Shown piece after piece: positions 1 through 5,309 of a stretch of 9,154 nucleotides of DNA. Source of the stretch: Atopobium sp. UBA2090. GTDB lineage: Bacteria; Actinomycetota; Coriobacteriia; Coriobacteriales; Atopobiaceae. The position numbers and the translations under genes were made by a program. The stretch is taken from positions 25,725-34,878 of the forward strand of contig DCZG01000164.1 in the NCBI GenBank assembly GCA_002331575.1, given 5' to 3'. The first letter of the stretch is position 1; each line of letters opens with the position of its first letter. The notes under the pieces are model-generated. The model saw only the letters and a list, made by a program, of their open reading frames with translations, was not told the origin of the DNA and searched no databases.

Positions 1-57
1 TGGCAGCCAAAGGGCCACCCTGCGACAAACCCGCGTCAAATATCGGTCAGGACACTT

Positions 58-94
58 CGACGTTTCTGGTGCAGCGCCATCAGGGCAAACGTCG
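58..94. repeat. Stem-loop copy A of a TTTnTGGTGCAG-core repeat
   Basis: Perfect 8-bp inverted repeat CGACGTTT (58-65) / AAACGTCG (87-94). Inside it, CTGGTG (66-71) can pair with CATCAG (78-83) with one G-T wobble, giving a nested hairpin with a 3-base bulge. The segment 61-79 matches 173-191 (copy B) at 17 of 19 bases. There is no U-run on either side, so it is a poor candidate for an intrinsic terminator. It may be a structured RNA element, a protein-binding palindrome or an intergenic repeat; the sequence alone does not decide. Confidence 0.6.
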
Positions 95-131
95 CCGGGA
101 CAGAAGGGCGTTATCGGCACCCCCTGGTAGA

Positions 132-157
132 CGGCTTGTCGCCTGCACCAAAAGCCG
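132..157 (-). repeat. Stem-loop copy C (inverted) of the same repeat
   Basis: Inverted repeat CGGCTT (132-137) / AAGCCG (152-157). Read on the minus strand, the loop begins TTGGTGCAG, the same core as copies A and B, but the stem bases differ. The stem has changed while the core is kept, which is the main reason to treat this as a related element and not a chance hairpin. Just to its right lies a perfect 10-bp palindrome AAGGATCCTT (160-169). Confidence 0.45.
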
Positions 158-172
158 AGAAGGATCCTTTGC

Positions 173-191
173 CGTTTATGGTGCAGCACCA
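173..191 (+). repeat. Copy B of the repeat with perfect TGGTGC-A-GCACCA palindrome
   Basis: This 19-base segment is 17/19 identical to 61-79 and contains a perfect 6-bp hairpin TGGTGC (179-184) / GCACCA (186-191) around a single A. It lies about 47 bases beyond the stop codon of the minus-strand MFS gene. It could therefore be in that gene's 3' untranslated region, or upstream of whatever lies left of the window. The longer outer stem seen in copy A is not clearly present here. Confidence 0.55.
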
Positions 192-237
192 GGGACTGCG
201 GACGTTTTCTTGTACATCCAATGTCAGCCGTACCAGC

Positions 238-1476
238 TTACTTCTCGCTTGTCGACGCCTTCGAGTCGGGGACGCGCAGCATCATCGCGAAGCCGGCCAC
301 GAACAGCACGGCGATGGAGAGCACGCCGAGACTCGCGTTGCCCGTGACGGCCGTGAAGGTTCCCACGAGGAACGTCCCGAGGATGGCCGCGTACTTGCCG
401 AAGATGTCGAAGAAGCCAAAGTACTCGTTGGCGTGGTCCTTCGGCGCGAGCTTCCCGAACTCCGAGCGCGAGAGCGCCTGGATGCCTCCCTGGAAGAGTC
501 CGACCGAGATGGCGAGGATCCAGAACTCGCGTGCCGTCCGCAGGAAGAAGGCGGCGAAGAGCGTGATGCAGAGGTAGGCTACGATTGCTATGAGCAGCAT
601 CCGCCTCGTGCCGTGCTTCCTCGCCAGCTTGCCGTAGGCGATGGCGCTCGGGAAGGCGACGAACTGCGTGACGAGAAGGGCAAGCACGAGCTGGGTCCCC
701 GCGATGCCGAGGTCCGAGCCATAGCTCGTCGAGAGCTTGATGATCGTGTGGACGCCGTCGATGTAGAAGAAGTACGCGATGACATAGTTCCTGATGCCGC
801 GGTTGGACCAGATGTCCCGGAGCGTCGAGCCGATGCCGCGTACTGCCTTCGAGATGGCGTGGTCCTCGCGCGGCTTAAAGTGACGCTGGTCGACGTTGCG
901 CAGCATCGGGACCGTGAAGGCGACCCACCAGACGGCGGTGATCACGAACGAGATCTGCATGGCCGTCTGAAGTGAGAGACCCAGCGAGTCGCGCATGAGC
1001 ACAACGGCGAGGCAGGCGATGAACGGGACGCACGAGCCGATGTAGCCCCAGGCGTATCCGTTGGACGAGACCTCGTCCATGCGCTCGTCCGTGGTCGCGT
1101 CCACGAGCAGGGCGTCGTAGAAGACGAACGAGGCGTTGAGCGCGACCGAGCAGATCACGTAGACCACGAGGAAGGCGAGGGCGCTCGTGGGAATGCCCAT
1201 GGCGACGCAGGCCACGGCACCCGTCCCCACGCAGCCCACGATGAACTTCTTCTTCATGCCCTGCATGTCGGCGATGGAGCCGAGGATGGGCATGAGCAGC
1301 GCGATGACGAGCGAGGCGACCGTCTCGGCGTAGCTCCACGCCACCATGACGGGTCCGTCCGCGATTGACTTGAAGTAGATGGGGATGACGCTCGTGGCGA
1401 GAAGCACGAGGGCAGAGTTGCCGACGTCGTACATGACCCAGCTGCGCTCCGTCTTGTTCAGTCTGCTTGTCGCCAT
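238..1476 (-). CDS. MFS transporter, UMF1/Atg22-like family
   Basis: A 412-residue integral membrane protein with about 12 hydrophobic helices, the normal size for a major facilitator. Family marks are YDVGNSA (16-22) before helix 1, the motif-A loop GSIADMQGMKKK (66-77), FYDALLVD (119-126), the SSNGYAWGYIGS stretch (137-148) and FFYIDGVHTI (236-245). In the C-terminal half, GGIQALSRS and NEYFGFFDIFGK are characteristic of the UMF1/Atg22 group. Fungal Atg22 has been linked to vacuolar amino-acid efflux; the bacterial substrate is not known and I do not assign one. The ATG at 1476 is preceded by AAAGGAG (1489-1483 on the minus strand), 6 bases away, which fixes the start. It is transcribed alone, divergent from the phospholipase-like gene, and runs toward the stem-loop cluster. 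I see no clear promoter for it in the spacer. Confidence 0.88.
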   Translation of the reverse strand: MATSRLNKTERSWVMYDVGNSALVLLATSVIPIYFKSIADGPVMVAWSYAETVASLVIALLMPILGSIADMQGMKKKFIVGCVGTGAVACVAMGIPTSALAFLVVYVICSVALNASFVFYDALLVDATTDERMDEVSSNGYAWGYIGSCVPFIACLAVVLMRDSLGLSLQTAMQISFVITAVWWVAFTVPMLRNVDQRHFKPREDHAISKAVRGIGSTLRDIWSNRGIRNYVIAYFFYIDGVHTIIKLSTSYGSDLGIAGTQLVLALLVTQFVAFPSAIAYGKLARKHGTRRMLLIAIVAYLCITLFAAFFLRTAREFWILAISVGLFQGGIQALSRSEFGKLAPKDHANEYFGFFDIFGKYAAILGTFLVGTFTAVTGNASLGVLSIAVLFVAGFAMMLRVPDSKASTSEK

Positions 1477-1644
1477 GGTCGTCTCCTTTGGCTCGTTAGT
1501 ACGTCGAGCACATCGTACGTTTGGGTGACTTCGTTATGGTGCGGGTGGGGGCAAGGTTTCGGTAAGCATCTCGCAGCGGCACGACGACGGTCGCCCAAGC
1601 TTCCCGGGCGGCAGCCTGCGGACCATCTCGTCTCGACGGTCTCG

Positions 1645-1653
1645 TGCGATAAT
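1645..1653 (+). promoter_or_regulatory. Candidate extended -10 promoter for the phospholipase-like gene
   Basis: TGC followed by GATAAT (1648-1653) resembles an extended -10 element. It would start transcription near 1660 and leave a leader of about 25 bases with AAAGGA (1673-1678) ahead of the GTG at 1685. No good -35 is visible at the expected distance. The rest of the 1477-1684 spacer shows nothing else I can support. Confidence 0.35.
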
Positions 1654-1684
1654 CGACGAGTAGCTCGATGAGAAAGGATGACCC

Positions 1685-2653
1685 GTGCCTGCGATTCTCA
1701 CCCATGACCTCTTTGCCCGGGGCGTCATCGACGACGTCCGCTCCGTCCTGCCGCTCTCGACCGACGACGAGCGCGACGCCTTCCGCCTGGGGAGCCAGGG
1801 CCCCGACCCGCTCTTCTTCCTCGTCATCGACCCGCTCATGCGGCGTCACTCTCCGCTGGGGGACGCCATGCACGAGGCGAGGCCGGCGCTTCTGCTCGTC
1901 TCGATGAGCGAGGGCGCGACGCGGCTCCAGGGTCGCGAGCAGGCGATCGCCCGAGCTTACGTGGCGGGCTTCACCTGCCACTACCTCCTCGACTCGACGG
2001 TGCACCCTTTCGTCTTCGCCTGGCAGCACGACCTGTGCAACGCCGGCGTGGAGGGTCTCGACGACTCGGCTGGGGGCAGGGTACACGCCGAGATCGAGCG
2101 CGACCTCGACGAGGCCGTGCTCTTTGCCCGTCGCGGCGAGACGATCCGCGACTATCGCCCCTTCGAGCGCTCGCTGCCCGGCTCCGCGGAGGTGCTTCGC
2201 ACCATCGACAGGGTCTATTTCTACGCCGCGCTCCGGGCGTACGGGGAGACCGTCGACACGATGACCTTCTCGACTGCCGTGCGCTGCTACCGGGCCGTCA
2301 TGGGCCTCATCTACTCTCCCGGCGGTCGACGTCGGCACGCGCTCGGGTCGCTCGAGCGCCTCGCCACGCGCACCCACTACCCGCTCGGCGTCGCGCTGTC
2401 TCACCGCTGCCGTCCCGAGGCGACGTCGGACTTCGACAACCGCTCCCACGCCCGCTGGACCGACCCCTTCACGGGGGCGACAAGCGCCGCGAGCTTCTGG
2501 GGCCTTCTCGACGACGCCGCGGCGCGCGTCGTACCCGCGGTCGAGCAGGTCGTCTCGCCCCGCTTTGACGCCGCGGCCGCATCTCGCCTCACGGGCGACC
2601 TCAACTTCTCGGGCGAGCCCACCCCGCTCGACGGGCCCCTCGGCGCGTGGTGA
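1685..2653 (+). CDS. Zinc-dependent phospholipase C family protein
   Basis: 322 residues with the metal-ligand pattern of the bacterial zinc-dependent phospholipase C/S1-P1-like fold: H7 near the N-terminus, GSQGPDPLFF (36-45, D41), GFTCHYLLDSTVHPF (95-109, giving H99, D103 and H107) and HAEIE (134-138). There is no signal peptide and no secretion-linked propeptide, unlike secreted toxins such as Clostridium alpha-toxin. The protein is probably cytoplasmic, and phospholipid hydrolysis is only a family-level guess. The GTG start at 1685 is supported by AAAGGA six bases upstream; an ATG at 1668 is in another frame. Its TGA (2651-2653) lies 4 bases before the vsr ATG, so the two are very likely co-transcribed. 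The C-terminal third has no motif I recognise. Confidence 0.82.
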   Translation: MPAILTHDLFARGVIDDVRSVLPLSTDDERDAFRLGSQGPDPLFFLVIDPLMRRHSPLGDAMHEARPALLLVSMSEGATRLQGREQAIARAYVAGFTCHYLLDSTVHPFVFAWQHDLCNAGVEGLDDSAGGRVHAEIERDLDEAVLFARRGETIRDYRPFERSLPGSAEVLRTIDRVYFYAALRAYGETVDTMTFSTAVRCYRAVMGLIYSPGGRRRHALGSLERLATRTHYPLGVALSHRCRPEATSDFDNRSHARWTDPFTGATSAASFWGLLDDAAARVVPAVEQVVSPRFDAAAASRLTGDLNFSGEPTPLDGPLGAW

Positions 2654-2657
2654 CGCC

Positions 2658-3179
2658 ATGACGAGCGAGGCCACGCGCCATGTGATGCAGGCGAACAAGA
2701 GCAAGAACACCACGCCGGAGCTCACGATGAGGGCGGCGCTGCGCGAGCACGGCCTCACGGGGTACCGCCTGCATTGGAAGAAGGCGCCCGGCCATCCCGA
2801 CATCTGCTTTCCGGGCCGCAAGGTGGCCATCTTTATTAACGGCTGCTTCTGGCACCGCTGTCCGCACTGCTGTCCCTCCCTGCCCAAGACCAACGCCCGC
2901 TTCTGGGAGGAGAAGTTCGCGCGCAACGCGGCTCGCGACGCACGCGACGACGCCCTCCTCGTCGAGGGCGGCTGGACCGTGATCGTGGTGTGGGAGTGTC
3001 GCCTCAAGAAGGAGCGCCTCGAGCCCACGGTGCGCGACGTCATCCTCGAGGTGGAGCGAGCGGGCTCGGGCGAGGGGAGCGTCGCCCGCGTCATCGAGAT
3101 CGGCTCGATGCCTGCCTGGCGGCTGGGTCTGGCGAGGCGACGTCTCGGGCGACGGCACGGTCGACGAGGGCGAGCGTGA
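2658..3179 (+). CDS. vsr: Very short patch repair (Vsr) endonuclease
   Basis: 173 residues from the ATG at 2658. Vsr nicks DNA 5' of the T in T:G mismatches left by 5-methylcytosine deamination, starting short-patch repair. Visible family elements are the N-terminal MQANKSKNTTPE (10-21, with E21), GHPDICFPG with the metal-binding Asp at D48, NGCFWHRCPHCC (61-72) with H66 and the Cys/His zinc cluster, NAARD (90-94) and VVWEC (110-114). The residue matching E. coli H64 is N61; Asn or Asp there also occurs in other Vsr proteins as I recall, so this need not mean loss of activity. No Shine-Dalgarno precedes the start, which sits 4 bases after the upstream stop, so translational coupling is likely. 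From about residue 145 the protein becomes an Arg-rich tail unlike the family, possibly from a frameshift. No cytosine methyltransferase gene is in the window. Confidence 0.88.
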   Translation: MTSEATRHVMQANKSKNTTPELTMRAALREHGLTGYRLHWKKAPGHPDICFPGRKVAIFINGCFWHRCPHCCPSLPKTNARFWEEKFARNAARDARDDALLVEGGWTVIVVWECRLKKERLEPTVRDVILEVERAGSGEGSVARVIEIGSMPAWRLGLARRRLGRRHGRRGRA

Positions 3180-3253
3180 CGCGACGACCCGTTTTGGGGT
3201 AGGCTGTCTAGCATTAGCGAGTCGGTGAAACGCGTCGAGAACAGGGGTGTCGG

Positions 3254-4054
3254 GTGTCCACATACGTCTTCTCAGATGTCCATGGCCATGCCGCGCCGCT
3301 TGACCGCGCCCTTTCGAGGGTCTCCCCGACGGAGGATGACAGGATCTTCTGCCTCGGCGACATGATCGACCGCGGCCCCGACCCCGTGCGGGTCATGCAG
3401 ACCGTGCGCTCCCTTCCCGGCGTCACGGTCCTCATGGGCAACCACGAGGACCTCATGCTCAACTACTTCGCCCATCCCGGTGACCATCTCTCCGTGGTCA
3501 ACTGGGCGATCAACGGCGGGAAGATGACCGTGACCGGGCTCGAGGCCATTCCCAGCGATGACGCCGTCGAGCTCGTGAACTGGGCGGGCACGCTGCCGCG
3601 CTGGTCGTACGCGCAGGTGGACGGGCGTTACTACCTGCTCTGCCACGCGGGCCTGCGTCCCTCGTCCTTCAAGGCGCGCAAGGCCTGGAGCGACGCCTCG
3701 GTGGAGGCGCTCCTCAAGGCCCAGGACCCCGATGACCTCGTCTGGATCCGCGAGGAGTTCTGGAGCGTGCCGACCGGCCTCGTGGGCGAGGATGGTCTCG
3801 GCCCCATCGTGGTCGCCGGCCACACGCCCACGCCCTACCTCAACGTCATGACCGACCTCATAGACCGTCCGACCCGCAATGACGACGGCATCGCGCAGAT
3901 GGTGCGCGTGGGCGCCTGCGAAGCGACGGACGGGGTGGCCGATCGCTGGGACATCGACTGCGGTGCCGCCGGTGGCGCGGGGTTTGGCCAGGTCATGGTC
4001 CTGCGCCTCGATGACGGCGAGGAGTTCTGCGAACCCATTCGCGAGGGGGAGTAG
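3254..4054 (+). CDS. Metallophosphoesterase, PPP-type serine/threonine phosphatase-like
   Basis: 266 residues carrying the full set of PPP-family metal and catalytic motifs: SDVHGH (7-12), GDMIDRG (35-41), GNHED (62-66), CHAGLRP (130-136) and AGHTP (188-192). This matches bacterial PrpA/PrpB-like protein phosphatases and symmetric diadenosine tetraphosphatase (ApaH)-like enzymes. The sequence does not tell which substrate applies, so I give no symbol. The protein should be cytoplasmic and use a two-metal centre. The GTG at 3254 is the first start giving an intact SDVHG motif; the upstream AGGGG is only a modest ribosome site. A 74-base gap separates it from vsr, with no convincing -10/-35 pair, so it could be either read through or independently started. 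Its stop is 3 bases before the next gene, indicating an operon with the glycosylase. Confidence 0.87.
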   Translation: MSTYVFSDVHGHAAPLDRALSRVSPTEDDRIFCLGDMIDRGPDPVRVMQTVRSLPGVTVLMGNHEDLMLNYFAHPGDHLSVVNWAINGGKMTVTGLEAIPSDDAVELVNWAGTLPRWSYAQVDGRYYLLCHAGLRPSSFKARKAWSDASVEALLKAQDPDDLVWIREEFWSVPTGLVGEDGLGPIVVAGHTPTPYLNVMTDLIDRPTRNDDGIAQMVRVGACEATDGVADRWDIDCGAAGGAGFGQVMVLRLDDGEEFCEPIREGE

Positions 4055-4057
4055 GCC

Positions 4058-4558
4058 GTGCCCGAGCCCGGGCGCATCGTCCATCCCCTCGAACCGGTCT
4101 TCGACGCCCGCTCGCGCGTGCTCGTGCTCGGCACCATGCCGAGCCCCAAGTCCCGTGAGCTGGGCTTCTACTACGGCAATCCCCAGAATCGCTTCTGGCG
4201 CGTGCTCGCCGCCCTCTGGGACGAGGAGCTGCCCGAGACCAACGATGAGCGCCGGACGCTCTGCCTCTCCCATCGCGTCGCTCTGTGGGACGTCCTCTCG
4301 AGCTGCACGATCGCGGGCGCGAGCGACGCGTCCATCGTCGACCCCGTGCCCAACGACCTCTCGCGCGTTCTCGACGCCGCGCCCGTGGAGGCGATCTTCT
4401 GCACCGGGTCCACGGCGGCGCGCCTCTATCGTCGCCTCATCGAGCCGTCGCTCGGGAGGCCGTGCGTGGCGCTGCCCTCGACGAGCCCCGCCAACGCGAG
4501 GATGCGCCTTCCCGACATCGTGTCCGCCTACGCGCCGCTGCGCGACGCAGTCGGCTAG
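4058..4558 (+). CDS. DNA-deoxyinosine (hypoxanthine) glycosylase, UDG superfamily
   Basis: 166 residues. The N-terminal block VLVLGTMPSPKS (21-32) followed by FYYGNPQNRFW (37-47) is the signature of the hypoxanthine-DNA glycosylase group (UDG family 6), with the conserved Asn in the NPQNRFW segment. The C-terminal LPSTSPANAR (139-147 and following) is the second family block. The enzyme would excise hypoxanthine arising from adenine deamination, leaving an abasic site for base-excision repair. The GTG at 4058 follows GAGGGGGA (4043-4050) by 7 bases and lies 3 bases after the phosphatase stop, so the two genes are coupled. It ends one base before the stop codon of the convergent histidine phosphatase. 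The alternative, a mismatch-specific uracil glycosylase, is less likely given the motif block. Confidence 0.85.
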   Translation: MPEPGRIVHPLEPVFDARSRVLVLGTMPSPKSRELGFYYGNPQNRFWRVLAALWDEELPETNDERRTLCLSHRVALWDVLSSCTIAGASDASIVDPVPNDLSRVLDAAPVEAIFCTGSTAARLYRRLIEPSLGRPCVALPSTSPANARMRLPDIVSAYAPLRDAVG

Positions 4559-4559
4559 C

Positions 4560-5162
4560 TCACCTGCCCGTCCAGGTCCAGTCGTCCGAGACCCCTTCGC
4601 CGGGAGCCCAGATTCCCTCGTAGGCGAAGGCGTGCTCGGCGGCGTCGTACGCGAACTCCATGAGGCAGCAGTTGGGGAGCCACTTGGGCGCCGTGCCGTC
4701 CGACCACCGCGTCGAGAAGAGCCTTCCCATGGTGCCGTGGCTCACCACCAGCACGTTCTCGTCGACATGGTCGATCGCGATCGCGTCGACGGCCGCGCAG
4801 ATGCGCCCGCACGCCTCGTCCTCCGATTCGCCGCCGAAGCGCTTGAAGTAGTCCCCGTACGGTCCGATGACGCCGTCGACGTTGGGCTGTCCCTCGAGCG
4901 AGCCGAAGCTGATCTCCTGGAGGCCCTCGTCTGTCACGTAGGCCTGGTCGGGGAGGGCCGTCTCGATGGTCTGCCTCGCCCTGCCGAGCGGCGAGCAGAA
5001 CGCGGCGTCGATCTCAAGGTCCGTCTCGCGGATGTGGTCTCCCGCGGCGCGGGCCTGCTCGATGCCCTTCTCGCTCAGTCGCGAGTCGATCCTGCCCTGC
5101 CAGATGCCCTGCCTGTTGAGGGTCGTCTCGCCGTGTCTCATGAAGTAGAGGCGCCCGGCCAT
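4560..5162 (-). CDS. Histidine phosphatase family protein (phosphoglycerate mutase-like)
   Basis: 200 residues of the branch-1 histidine phosphatase superfamily. MRHGET (8-13) supplies the phospho-accepting H10 and R9. CSPLGRARQT (56-65) supplies R61. LQEISFGSLEG (81-91) carries the acid E83, and VVSHGTMGR begins at 139 with H142. The protein has no signal peptide and is the usual length for cytoplasmic phosphatases such as GpmB/CobC-like proteins, whose substrate cannot be told from sequence. The ATG at 5162 is chosen because RLYFMRHGET follows at once and GAGAAGGGA lies upstream on the minus strand. A much longer in-frame upstream extension exists but crosses the divergent spacer and runs antisense to the next gene, so I reject it. 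The gene converges on the glycosylase with one base between stops and no visible terminator. Confidence 0.87.
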   Translation of the reverse strand: MAGRLYFMRHGETTLNRQGIWQGRIDSRLSEKGIEQARAAGDHIRETDLEIDAAFCSPLGRARQTIETALPDQAYVTDEGLQEISFGSLEGQPNVDGVIGPYGDYFKRFGGESEDEACGRICAAVDAIAIDHVDENVLVVSHGTMGRLFSTRWSDGTAPKWLPNCCLMEFAYDAAEHAFAYEGIWAPGEGVSDDWTWTGR

Positions 5163-5249
5163 TGGCTGCCGTCCCTTCTCGCCGTTTGTCGCAGGAGATG
5201 GTAGCGCAAGACCGAGATGGGCACGAGGCGCGCGCCGCCGCGCCGCATC

Positions 5250-5258
5250 TGGCACAAT
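5250..5258 (+). promoter_or_regulatory. Candidate extended -10 for the esterase-acetyltransferase gene
   Basis: TGG followed by CACAAT (5253-5258) lies in the divergent spacer 5163-5309 and would start transcription near 5265, leaving a leader of about 45 bases with GAGGG (5301-5305) ahead of the ATG at 5310. There is no clear -35, and the opposite strand shows no convincing promoter for the histidine phosphatase. Confidence 0.3.
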
Positions 5259-5309
5259 GGACGTAACGCACAACGGGTGCGAGGTTGAGTCCGAGGTCAA
5301 GAGGGTCGC

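Noticed and set aside
1..237. A CRISPR array in the repeat-bearing left spacer.
   Set aside because: The copies differ in orientation and spacing and no regular repeat-spacer unit is present. There are no cas genes.
136..975. A 279-residue plus-strand open frame at the left end.
   Set aside because: It is very rich in charged residues, has no motif, and most of it is antisense to the MFS transporter, whose membrane helices are clear. Its 5' part also overlaps the stem-loop repeats.
1499..1518. GTACG (1499-1503) and CGTAC (1514-1518) as a possible operator for the MFS gene.
   Set aside because: The arms are only 5 bp and GTAC is itself palindromic, so the match is expected by chance.
1496..3214. 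A 572-residue open frame on the minus strand opposite the phospholipase-like and vsr genes.
   Set aside because: Its translation is Arg/Ala/Glu/Val-rich low-complexity sequence with no motif, and it runs antisense to two genes with clear family motifs. It is a typical GC-bias shadow.
3209..3214. TAGCAT as a -10 element for the metallophosphoesterase gene.
   Set aside because: The only T-rich -35 candidate (TTTTGG, 3192-3197) is 11 bases away, too close for a sigma-70 promoter.
3272..4273. A 333-residue minus-strand open frame opposite the metallophosphoesterase.
   Set aside because: It is composed of Gly/Val/Ala/His/Glu-rich sequence with no recognisable family, while the plus strand has all five PPP motifs.
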